Source: Chondrus crispus (Eukaryota; Rhodophyta; Florideophyceae; Gigartinales; Gigartinaceae). From it: a DNA stretch of 64,000 bases. Under the pieces are notes generated by a model. The model was not told the origin of the DNA and ran no database searches. It worked only from the letters and a program-made list of their open reading frames with translations. Position 1 is the first letter of the stretch. Each line of letters opens with the position of its first letter. Location of the stretch: positions 186,001 through 250,000 of the forward strand of contig NW_005178981.1 of the NCBI RefSeq assembly GCF_000350225.1, in the 5' to 3' direction. The translations under genes and the position numbers were made by a program. Positions 24,201 to 35,175 of this stretch are shown here, piece after piece.

Positions 24201-27200
24201 CCGCGGGAACTGACGACGGAACTACACATAGAACATTAAATTGCGACGCCTTATGGCGTAGTTCTTACGTGGGCATTGGGACGCAGTGGGTCTAATGTGA
24301 GGCCCTGCCGCTAAATCTGCCTGCTGTAATATGGCCCCCAGCACGATACGTTTTGGGCATCTGACAAGGTTGGGAGACGCCGGAGACGGTACGTGATAAA
24401 ATATGAAGTTAAAAATATTGCCTGTGCGCCGCGCCTATAATCGCACAGGGCAAAAATTAAATTTTGCGCAGTGATATTTTATTGGCTGTGCGCCGCGGTG
24501 GGCAAAATTTGGGCCAGAAATGGGCAACAGCAATGTGGCGAATCCGGCGCGTATAAGGGTGCCGCCGTGTAAATCGGCCTAAAACATATCGTCCCACCGG
24601 AAAATTGGCGCCGTCAAAATCACCCAGAACGATACGTTTTGAGCCATATACCGTTGTCAGTACCGAAATCCCACGTACGACGATTGAGGCCCGGACGATA
24701 CGTTTTTTGTCATTACGTATCGACCCTGACATATGCCCAAAACGTATTGCCCTGCGGGAACTGACGACGGAACTACACATAGAACATTAAATTGCGACGC
24801 CTTATTGCGTAGTTCTTACGTGCCCATTGGGACGCAGTGGGTCTAATGTGAGGCCCTGCCACTAAATCTGCCTGCTGTAATATGGCCCCCAGCACGATAC
24901 GTTTTGGGCATCTGACAAGGTTGGGAGACGCCGGAGACGGTACGTGATAAAATATGAAGTTAAAAATATTGCCTGTGCGCCGCGCCTATAATCGCACAGG
25001 GCAAAAATTAAATTTTGCGCACTGATATTTTATTGGCTGTGCGCCGCCGTCGGCAAAATTTGGGCCAGAAATGGGCAACAGCAATGTGGCGAATCCGGCG
25101 GGTATAAGGGTGCCGCCGTGTAAATCGGCCTAAAACATATCGTCCCACCGGAAAATTGGCGCCGTCAAAATCACCCAGAACGATACGTTTTGAGCCATAT
25201 ACCGTAGTCAGTACCGAAATCCCACATACGACGATTGAGGCCCGGACGATACGTTTTTTGTCATTACGTATCGATCCTGACATATGCCCAAAACGTATTG
25301 CCCCGCGGGAACTGACGACGGAACTACACATAGAACATTAAATTGCGACGCCTTATGGCGTAGTTCTTACGTGCGCATTGGGACGCAGTGGGTCTAATGT
25401 GAGGCCCTGCCGCTAAATCTGCCTGCTGTAATATGGCCCCCAGCACGATACGTTTTGGGCATCTGACAAGGTTGGGAGACGCCGGAGACGGTACGTGATA
25501 AAATATGAAGTTAAAAATATTGCCTGTGCGCCGCGCCTATAATCGCACAGGGCAAAAATTAAATTTTGCGCACTGATATTTTATTGGCTGTGCGCCGCAG
25601 TGGGCAAAATTTGGGCCAGAAATGGGCAACAGCAATGTGGCGAATCCGGCGGGTATAAGGGTGCCGCCGTGTAAATCGGCCTAAAACATATCGTCCCACC
25701 GGAAAATTGGCGCCGTCAAAATCACCCAGAACGATACGTTTTGAGCCATATACCGTTGTCAGTACCGAAATCCCACATACGACGATTGAGGCCCAGACGA
25801 TACGTTTTTTGTCATTACGTATCGACCCTGACATATGCCCAAAACGTATTGCCCTGCGGGAACTGACGACGGAACTACACATAGAACATTAAATTGCGAC
25901 GCCTTATTGCGTAGTTCTTACGTGCCCATTGGGACGCAGTGGGTCTAATGTGAGGCCCTGCCACTAAATCTGCCTGCTGTAATATGGCCCCCAGCACGAT
26001 ACGTTTTGGGCATCTGACAAGGTTGGGAGACGCCGGAGACGGTACGTGATAAAATATGAAGTTAAAAATATTGCCTGTGCGCCGCGCCTATAATCGCACA
26101 GGGCAAAAATTAAATTTTGCGCAGTGATATTTTATTGGCTGTGCGCCGCCGTCGGCAAAATTTGGGCCAGAAATGGGCAACAGCAATGTGGCGAATCCGG
26201 CGCGTATAAGGGTGCCGCCGTGTAAATCGGCTTAAAACATATCGTCCCACCGGAAAATTGGCGCCGTCAAAATCACCCAGAACGATACGTTTTGAGCCAT
26301 ATACCGTAGTCAGTACCGAAATCCCACATACGACGATTGAGGCCCAGACGATACGTTTTTTGTCATTACGTATCGACCCTGACATATGCCCAAAACGTAT
26401 TGCCCTGCGGGAACTGACGACGGAACTACACATAGAACATTAAATTGCGACGCCTTATTGCGTAGTTCGTACGTGGGCATTGGGACGCAGTGGGTCTAAT
26501 GTGAGGCCCTGCCACTAAATCTGCCTGCTGTAATATGGCCCCCAGCACGATACGTTTTGGGCATCTGACAAGGTTGGGAGACGCCGGAGACGGTACGTGA
26601 TAAAATATGAAGTTAAAAATATTGCCTATGCGCCGCGCCTATAATCGCACAGGGCAAAAATTAAATTTTGCGCAGTGATATTTTATTGGCTGTGCGCCGC
26701 CGTCGGCAAAATTTGGGCCAGAAATGGGCAACAGCAATGTGGCGAATCCGGCGCGTATAAGGGTGCCGCCGTGTAAATCGGCCTAAAACATATCGTCCCA
26801 CCGGAAAATTGGCGCCGTCAAAATCACCCAGAACGATACGTTTTGAGCCATATACCGTTGTCAGTACCGAAATCCCACATACGACGATTGAGGCCCGGAC
26901 GATACGTTTTTTGTCATTACGTATCGATCCTGACATATGCCCAAAACGTATTGCCCTGCGGGAACTGACGACGGAACTACACATAGAACATTAAATTGCG
27001 ACGCCTTATTGCGTAGTTCGTACGTGGGCATTGGGACGCAGTGGGTCTAATGTGAAGCCCTGCCACTAAATCTGCCTGCTGTAATATGGCCCCCAGCACG
27101 ATACGTTTTGGGCATCTGACAAGGTTGGGAGACGCCGGAGACGGTACGTGATAAAATATGAAGTTAAAAATATTGCCTGTGCGCCGCGCCTATAATCGCA

Positions 27201-30200
27201 CAGGGCAAAAATTAAATTTTGCGCACTGATATTTTATTGGCTGTGCGCCGCCGTCGGCAAAATTTGGGCCAGAAATGGGCAACAGCAATGTGGCGAATCC
27301 GGCGGGTATAAGGGTGCCGCCGTGTAAATCGGCCTAAAACATATCGTCCCACCGGAAAATTGGCGCCGTCAAAATCACCCAGAACGATACGTTTTGAGCC
27401 ATATACCGTAGTCAGTACCGAAATCCCACATACGACGATTGAGGCCCGGACGATACGTTTTTTGTCATTACGTATCGATCCTGACATATGCCCAAAACGT
27501 ATTGCCCCGCGGGAACTGACGACGGAACTACACATAGAACATTAAATTGCGACGCCTTATGGCGTAGTTCTTACGTGCGCATTGGGACGCAGTGGGTCTA
27601 ATGTGAGGCCCTGCCGCTAAATCTGCCTGCTGTGATATGGCCCGCAGCACGATACGTTTTGGGCATCTGACAAGGTTGGGAGACGCCGGAGACGGTACGT
27701 GATAAAATATGAAGTTAAAAATATTGCCTGTGCGCCGCGCCTATAATCGCACAGGGCAAAAATTAAATTTTGCGCAGTGATATTTTATTGGCTGTGCGCC
27801 GCCGTCAGCAAAATTTGGGCCAGAAATGGGCAACAGCAATGTGGCGAATCCGGCGCGTATAAGGGTGCCGCCGTGTAAATCGGCCTAAAACATATCGTCC
27901 CACCGGAAAATTGGCGCCGTCAAAATCACCCAGAACGATACGTTTTGAGCCATATACCGTTGTCAGTACCGAAATCCCACATACGACGATTGAGGCCCGG
28001 ACGATACGTTTTTTGTCATTACGTATCGATCCTGACATATGCCCAAAACGTATTGCCCTGCGGGAACTGACGACGGAACTACACATAGAACATTAAATTG
28101 CGACGCCTTATTGCGTAGTTCTTACGTGCGCATTGGGACGCAGTGGGTCTAATGTGAGGCCCTGCCGCTAAATCTGCCTGCTGTGATATGGCCCGCAGCA
28201 CGATACGTTTTGGGCATCTGACAAGGTTGGGAGACGCCGGAGACGGTACGTGATAAAATATGAAGTTAAAAATATTGCCTGTGCGCCGCGCCTATAATCG
28301 CACAGGGCAAAAATTAAATTTTGCGCAGTGATATTTTATTGGCTGTGCGCCGCCGTCGGCAAAATTTGGGCCAGAAATGGGCAACAGCAATGTGGCGAAT
28401 CCGGCGGGTATAAGGGTGCCGCCGTGTAAATCGGCCTAAAACATATCGTCCCACCGGAAAATTGGCGCCGTCAAAATCACCCAGAACGATACGTTTTGAG
28501 CCATATACCGTAGTCAGTACCGAAATCCCACATACGACGATTGAGGCCCGGACGATACGTTTTTTGTCATTACGTATCGATCCTGACATATGCCCAAAAC
28601 GTATTGCCCCGCGGGAACTGACGACGGAACTACACATAGAACATTAAATTGCGACGCCTTATGGCGTAGTTCTTACATGCGCATTGGGACGCAGTGGGTC
28701 TAATGTGAGGCCCTGCCGCTAAATCTGCCTGCTGTAATATGGCCCCCAGCACGATACGTTTTGGGCATCTGACAAGGTTGGGAGACGCCGGAGACGGTAC
28801 GTGATAAAATATGAAGTTAAAAATATTGCCTGTGCGCCGCGCCTATAATCGCACAGGGCAAAAATTAAATTTTGCGCAGTGATATTTTATTGGCTGTGCG
28901 CCGCCGTGGGCAAAATTTGGGCCAGAAATGGGCAACAGCAATGTGGCGAATCCGGCGCGTATAAGGGTGCCGCCGTGTAAATCGGCCTAAAACATATCGT
29001 CCCACCGGAAAATTGGCGCCGTCAAAATCACCCAGAACGATACGTTTTGAGCCATATACCGTAGTCAGTACCGAAATCCCACATACGACGATTGAGGCCC
29101 AGACGATACGTTTTTTGTCATTACGTATCGACCCTGACATATGCCCAAAACGTATTGCCCCGCGGGAACTGACGACGGAACTACACATAGAACATTAAAT
29201 TGCGACGCCTTATGGCGTAGTTCTTACGTGCGCATTGGGACGCAGTGGGTCTAATGTGAGGCCCTGCCGCTAAATCTGCCTGCTGTGATATGGCCCGCAG
29301 CACGATACGTTTTGGGCATCTGACAAGGTTGGGAGACGCCGGAGACGGTACGTGATAAAATATGAAGTTAAAAATATTGCCTGTGCGCCGCGCCTATAAT
29401 CGCACAGGGCAAAAATTAAATTTTGCGCAGTGATATTTTATTGGCTGTGCGCCGCCGTCGGCAAAATTTGGGCCAGAAATGGGCAACAGCAATGTGGCGA
29501 ATCCGGCGCGTATAAGGGTGCCGCCGTGTAAATCGGCCTAAAACATATCGTCCCACCGGAAAATTGGCGCCGTCAAAATCACCCAGAACGATACGTTTTG
29601 AGCCATATACCGTAGTCAGTACCGAAATCCCACATACGACGATTGAGGCCCGGACGATACGTTTTTTGTCATTACGTATCGACCCTGACATATGCCCAAA
29701 ACGTATTGCCCTGCGGGAACTGACGACGGAACTACACATAGAACATTAAATTGCGACGCCTTATTGCGTAGTTCTTACGTGCGCATTGGGACGCAGTGGG
29801 TCTAATGTGAGGCCCTGCCACTAAATCTGCCTGCTGTAATATGGCCCCCAGCACGATACGTTTTGGGCATCTGACAAGGTTGGGAGACGCCGGAGACGGT
29901 ACGTGATAAAATATGAAGTTAAAAATATTGCCTGTGCGCCGCGCCTATAATCGCACAGGGCAAAAATTAAATTTTGCGCAGTGATATTTTATTGGCTGTG
30001 CGCCGCAGTGGGCAAAATTTGGGCCAGAAATGGGCAACAGCAATGTGGCGAATCCGGCGCGTATAAGGGTGCCGCCGTGTAAATCGGCCTAAAACATATC
30101 GTCCCACCGGAAAATTGGCGCCGTCAAAATCACCCAGAACGATACGTTTTGAGCCATATACCGTAGTCAGTACCGAAATCCCACATACGACGATTGAGGC

Positions 30201-31337
30201 CCAGACGATACGTTTTTTGTCATTACGTATCGACCCTGACATATGCCCAAAACGTATTGCCCTGCGGGAACTGACGACGGAACTACACATAGAACATTAA
30301 ATTGCGACGCCTTATTGCGTAGTTCGTACGTGGGCATTGGGACGCAGTGGGTCTAATGTGAGGCCCTGCCACTAAATCTGCCTGCTGTAATATGGCCCCC
30401 AGCACGATACGTTTTGGGCATCTGACAAGGTTGGGAGACGCCGGAGACGGTACGTGATAAAATATGAAGTTAAAAATATTGCCTGTGCGCCGCGCCTATA
30501 ATCGCACAGGGCAAAAATTAAATTTTGCGCAGTGATATTTTATTGGCTGTGCGCCGCCGTCGGCAAAATTTGGGCCAGAAATGGGCAACAGCAATGTGGC
30601 GAATCCGGCGCGTATAAGGGTGCCGCCGTGTAAATCGGCCTAAAACATATCGTCCCACCGGAAAATTGGCGCCGTCAAAATCACCCAGAACGATACGTTT
30701 TGAGCCATATACCGTAGTCAGTACCGAAATCCCACATACGACGATTGAGGCCCGGACGATACGTTTTTTGTCATTACGTATCGACCCTGACATATGCCCA
30801 AAACGTATTGCCCTGCGGGAACTGACGACGGAACTACACATAGAACATTAAATTGCGACGCCTTATTGCGTAGTTCGTACGTGGGCATTGGGACGCAGTG
30901 GGTCTAATGTGAAGCCCTGCCACTAAATCTGCCTGCTGTAATATGGCCCCCAGCACGATACGTTTTGGGCATCTGACAAGGTTGGGAGACGCCGGAGACG
31001 GTACGTGATAAAATATGAAGTTAAAAATATTGCCTGTGCGCCGCGCCTATAATCGCACAGGGCAAAAATTAAATTTTGCGCAGTGATATTTTATTGGCTG
31101 TGCGCCGCCGTCGGCAAAATTTGGGCCAGAAATGGGCAACAGCAATGTGGCGAATCCGGCGCGTATAAGGGTGCCGCCGTGTAAATCGGCCTAAAACATA
31201 TCGTCTCACCGAAAAATTGGCGCCGTCAAAATCACCCAGAACGATACGTTTTGAGCCATATACCGTAGTCAGTACCGAAATCCCACATACGACGATTGAG
31301 GCCCGGACGATACGTTTTTTGTCATTACGTATCGACC
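18235..31337 (+). repeat. 551-bp satellite, distal array (about 24 units)
   Basis: Near-identical units follow with an exact 551-bp period. Variants such as 'tgccctgcgggaac' versus 'tgccccgcgggaac' alternate strictly from about 19350 to 26000, giving a 1102-bp dimeric higher-order repeat. Rarer variants recur at longer distances: units near 21151 and 24457 share several private changes, and those near 22295 and 27805 share another. This indicates repeated unequal exchange or conversion. Each unit holds five copies of a 12-bp motif or its decayed form. In the unit at 18947 they lie at 19071-19082, 19119-19130, 19185-19196, 19229-19240 and 19384-19395. The array ends abruptly at the left direct repeat of the neighbouring element. 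Confidence 0.97.
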
Positions 31338-31538
31338 CTATACCCATGTCCGAACAGACGCCCGTTCAGGTGGGCTGAAATTAAGCGCAAATTTACTTCG
31401 GTCTGACGGAGTGCGCATTGGCTAGAAAAAAATCTGGAAAAATTTCAATGCGCACAGGGCCAAATTTGATTATTTTATCATACCGGATGGACGTCGAAAA
31501 TTGCCGACATGCATCCGACCGCAACCGTTGGCCGGATG
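31338..31538 (+). repeat. Left 201-bp direct repeat
   Basis: Identical to 41074-41274 except for one base near position 31361 (c here, g there). It contains inverted repeats: GTGCGCATTG (31411-31420) against CAATGCGCAC (31446-31455), and GGATG/CATCC arms around the 'gtcgaaaattgccgac' hairpin. The termini are not TG...CA, so it is not a standard LTR. The open frame of the dioxygenase gene begins inside it. Confidence 0.9.
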
Positions 31539-34270
31539 CTTGTGTGTCTTTGGCAAGGACGCTTGATGCCAGAGAAGACGTTGATATTCGCGCATCTAAT
31601 TCTTCCCATCTGGCGACTGCCCTCTTCGCCGGAAAGACTTTGGGGAAGCAGAAGATGAGGCAGTTGCAACGTTACGGAATGATTGGCCTGAAACTTGCTC
31701 AGAACCAGGCCATGTTTGATATCTTTTTAGAGGAGACGAACACTCAATTGAATTTGAATCTTAGTCACGTGGCATCGGATGTTCTCCTTGGTATGGACTT
31801 GGAAGGGTTCAGGCTTGGACTGCAGTGCGTGAAGCAGAGAATTGAAACTGCAAACCAAACTGGATGGAGGGCCACTGGAAGGTTTGATCGACTAAGCAGA
31901 GCATTCTACAATGCAGTGGCCGAACAATACGGTGAGGTCAAAAAAGCTGCAGAGTTCTGCGGGTGGCCCGTCCGTGAGTTTTTGCAGCGTACGGTAGGAA
32001 AGACGAAGGTAACAGTTGGAGAGAGCATTCGGACGGGCATGGGAAGGTTTGACGAAGGTCAGAAGATGAAGGGCGTTATGAAAACCAAGCTGACGAATCT
32101 GAAGAAGCGTCTGAAGGCATTGCCTGGAGTCGAAGATTACGAGGCTGAGTCGGAATCAGATTCGGAGGTGGAGGGAGGATGTATAACCCTCACTAACTCA
32201 GAATCGTCAGGGAGGAATGATGGCGACCATGAGCAAGAATCGGAGTCGCCTCGAGGAACACCTCCCAATTCCAAACCAGGAGATTCATTGCGGCCGAAGC
32301 AGACTCCGGGCCCTGCCCAGAACTCTGAGCTGGCTAAGGAGCCGAAACAGCCACAAGGGAATGGGACCAAGCAAACTGAACGCTCCAGTCAGCGACCTAA
32401 GCGAAAGAGTAAAAAGCGGAACTACAGCGAGCGCGGGGAAGATGAAGAGGATTTCGAGCCCGACTCCGGAAGGGGAAGACAGAGAAAAATGCCGAAGATT
32501 GCGGGGACGGGGAAAGATGATGTCAATCCTGCTGCCACGGATGAGGGGTCCGGGTATATGCCGCGAGATGATCTGGTGCGTGCTCTAGAAGGCTTGCCTG
32601 AGAACGAGGTTATTCGGATTATGGATGCCCTTGGTCTGGATGTCGTCTCTCGTCCGGAAAAGGAAACTGTTCGAGATGAAGGGAAGTTTGCCTCCACGGA
32701 TGGAAGCGGCTTTAAAGATGAAGTTGCAGCTGTACTGCCGATAGGGTATGACGACCCGGTTCCATACGAAGGTTTAGAGCATCCGCAATGGTGCCGGTTT
32801 GCTTTTCTATTCCCTAGTCAATGGCCAAAGAAGAACCCTATTGGTCATGCTATGCCGTTTTTGGAGACGATACTCGTTCCGCATGAACACCGGGCGAACG
32901 TGTTTTTTAACAGTGCAGCCGATGTGCTTCGAGATAATCACCACTTGGTCTTCTGGCGTGCAGCGCTGAACTACCTCGTCGATCATCCACAAGAAGAGGT
33001 CGTTCCCGATGGCGATGAACGCTTTACTGAAGTGCCCAAGAACCTGCTTCCTTGGGCGTCTGCCATTGCAAATGACTACGCTGCTCTCGCATATTTCGCT
33101 GAGAAACGAGGAGAGCTTGAATCTCAGGGGTACTGCGTTCTGAGCAACTTTCTGGATGATGGACGCAACCCGGAGAAGGTGGGGTCGGTGACAATACCGC
33201 AGATGGATGGCGACCGGCATGTTTTCTCACGTCTTCGGGCTGAAGTGCAGGCCTCTTTTCCTGGCGCTCAGGCTCTGAGGGATCCCGACAATCGCACGGT
33301 GTGGAATTGGATTGTGAATGAGGGTTTCGATGTCGATGCTGTGAAGGGTGAGAAAGGGATTGCTCGCTACACCACTACCAATTTCGGAGTGACTACTCAT
33401 CTAGAGCAAAACGCAAGCACGGTGCTGACTGCTCGGCTGAGAGCGCTTTTGGACATCCGTATTTCGCAAGCGCTGGCGGCGTTGGTGGTATGGAAAAATA
33501 AGAGCGGTAGCGAGGAGATGTATATTCCGAAGACCGGTGGGCGGTGGTTGCTGACGGCGAAAGGGTGCAAGCGCCAGGCACTGCATACGGATTTTCCTTC
33601 TATGAGCAGAACGGACACCGTTCGTGGCAAGAGAAACCCCGGTTACTTTACTATTACCACAGGCAGTTTAGAAGTGCCGGTCTGGGTTTGTCCGTTTTCG
33701 CATAAGACGGTATCGATGGCCCCAGAACGAGGTATTCGCGCTATGTCGAAAGGGAGTGTGGCAGGAATCCTCAGGATACCCCCGTACTCTATCTTCGTCG
33801 GTCGTGGGGACATGTTTCATGCTGGTGCCGGATATGAAGATTCAGCAGGGGACGGGAGCTGCCTTCGATATCACCTGTATTTCGTGCCAATGAGCCATCG
33901 CTTAGAGGATGGTGTTCATATGCTCCAAAAGTTTGATCCCATTATGAAGACCAACCTGGACGACGATACGGACGAGGACGTAAATGAAGGTGAGGATGAT
34001 GCAACCGGCGAGGTTGTCGGCGAAGGGGATGTGGATGGGGATGACGGTTATGTGGATGATGTGGAAGCCGATGGGGAAGGAGATGATGTTGTAATGACGG
34101 AGGGAGTACCTGCTACTCAGCCAGTGCACATTCTCAAAGAGGGTAGCTCGACCGCGAAAGCTGCTGTTGGGCCTTCAGGTGGGAATCCTGTCCAATTTCC
34201 AATCCCTGATACCCAGGAACAGGAGGTAACACCAGATTTAGATGAGTATGAGGAGAAGAAATCTGACTAG
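31448..34270 (+). CDS. 2OG-Fe(II) dioxygenase-like protein of the element
   Basis: A single open frame of about 940 codons. The first in-frame ATG (31448) lies inside the left direct repeat; later Met codons (31490 and beyond) are alternatives. Counting from 31418, the N-terminal third is helical and basic, residues about 245-400 are a charged, low-complexity linker, and residues about 450-820 are globular. The globular part has 'GYCVLSNFL', then an HxD pair in 'ALHTDFPS' (H723, D725), a distal H801 in 'GDMFHAGAGY' and R817 in 'LRYHLYF'. This HxD...H...R layout fits the double-stranded beta-helix of Fe(II)/2-oxoglutarate oxygenases, a family that includes phytanoyl hydroxylases, AlkB and TET/JBP DNA-base oxidases. 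The tail is strongly acidic. The substrate is unknown, and the fold assignment rests on motif order only. Confidence 0.7.
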   Translation: MRTGPNLIILSYRMDVENCRHASDRNRWPDACVSLARTLDAREDVDIRASNSSHLATALFAGKTLGKQKMRQLQRYGMIGLKLAQNQAMFDIFLEETNTQLNLNLSHVASDVLLGMDLEGFRLGLQCVKQRIETANQTGWRATGRFDRLSRAFYNAVAEQYGEVKKAAEFCGWPVREFLQRTVGKTKVTVGESIRTGMGRFDEGQKMKGVMKTKLTNLKKRLKALPGVEDYEAESESDSEVEGGCITLTNSESSGRNDGDHEQESESPRGTPPNSKPGDSLRPKQTPGPAQNSELAKEPKQPQGNGTKQTERSSQRPKRKSKKRNYSERGEDEEDFEPDSGRGRQRKMPKIAGTGKDDVNPAATDEGSGYMPRDDLVRALEGLPENEVIRIMDALGLDVVSRPEKETVRDEGKFASTDGSGFKDEVAAVLPIGYDDPVPYEGLEHPQWCRFAFLFPSQWPKKNPIGHAMPFLETILVPHEHRANVFFNSAADVLRDNHHLVFWRAALNYLVDHPQEEVVPDGDERFTEVPKNLLPWASAIANDYAALAYFAEKRGELESQGYCVLSNFLDDGRNPEKVGSVTIPQMDGDRHVFSRLRAEVQASFPGAQALRDPDNRTVWNWIVNEGFDVDAVKGEKGIARYTTTNFGVTTHLEQNASTVLTARLRALLDIRISQALAALVVWKNKSGSEEMYIPKTGGRWLLTAKGCKRQALHTDFPSMSRTDTVRGKRNPGYFTITTGSLEVPVWVCPFSHKTVSMAPERGIRAMSKGSVAGILRIPPYSIFVGRGDMFHAGAGYEDSAGDGSCLRYHLYFVPMSHRLEDGVHMLQKFDPIMKTNLDDDTDEDVNEGEDDATGEVVGEGDVDGDDGYVDDVEADGEGDDVVMTEGVPATQPVHILKEGSSTAKAAVGPSGGNPVQFPIPDTQEQEVTPDLDEYEEKKSD

Positions 34271-34620
34271 GGTCGAAGTAGGAATGCCTTGAAAAGTTGG
34301 TAGTACTTGTTGTAAAAGTAGACCCTGCGCGCAGCGGAGAGTAAACCTCGCGCCTTACCGGTGAGGGTGTCCTGTAAAAGATATTTTCTATTTGGGAAGT
34401 CAGGGACAGCGGAAAAGAAGGGGTTCAAGAGCGTCTACATAGGGATTTAAAGGCAGGCTCTCGACTGCATGCTGAATGAGCCTGGTTGTAGGAGTATAGA
34501 TAGTTGTGTCGCGCAATTTTCCCGCCCTAGGTAGTGGGCAACATGGGAAAGAACATTCTGATCAGTTTACTTCAACCTATGTACTTTCTTGGGGCCAAGA
34601 GGGGGATATTTCATATAAAT

Positions 34621-34709
34621 AATAAAAACTGCGTGGGCATTAGCAACGCTGACCTAGAGTACCGTTTTTTGTTAAATTGTTGTACAGCTGGTTGCCAGCC
34701 GCCGAAAAG
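34621..34709 (+). repeat. Inner direct repeat, left copy (~89 bp)
   Basis: About 96% identical to 38322-38411 ('gcgtgggcattagcaacgct' onward). The two copies bracket the RNB-like gene. The right copy is the 5' part of the small acidic gene, so the left copy is a partial duplicate of that gene. Confidence 0.85.
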
Positions 34710-34720
34710 AAGGTAAAAGC

Positions 34721-34835
34721 TATGAATGGCATGTTACCTGAAAGAGGATGATACTTAAAATAACAATTTGTTAAATTGTTGTAAGAGCCATGAATGGAAT
34801 GTTGCCTGAAAGAGGAAGATATTTAAAAGAGCAAT
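34721..34835 (+). repeat. Short tandem duplication (~67-bp period)
   Basis: 'atgaatgg.atgtt.cctgaa' near 34723 recurs near 34790, and 'ttgttaaattgttgta' occurs in both the preceding repeat and the second unit. No gene function is apparent. Confidence 0.6.
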
Positions 34836-35175
34836 GGGAAAAGGCGGTTATTATTACGTTTGGGGAAAACATTACAATAGGAGCATGACGATAGGAGCGG
34901 TTGCGTATTTTCAATGTGTGCAATTTTCTTCATTGGGCGGTTTTGGCGTTTGAGCGATGAACCGCATTCCATACGGCACAAGTTTTAGATGGGCGCGTCA
35001 TTGACTTGGAGTAGAATAGCTTTTTTTGATATCTTCATAAGTAGAGCTTAGTAGAACTTACATGAGGAAACGATTCTGAGGTGGAGAGAGAGATTTAGAG
35101 AGAGAGAGAGAGAGCTACCACTTGCGCACGTTTACTCGTTGTTTTTGTATAGAAGGACGATATATCTGTGAGGGA

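Noticed and set aside
18396-31347. Repeated open frames of 107 and 61 codons in every satellite unit, on both strands
   Set aside because: They recur because the unit recurs, do not keep a protein-like pattern of change, and overlap each other on opposite strands.
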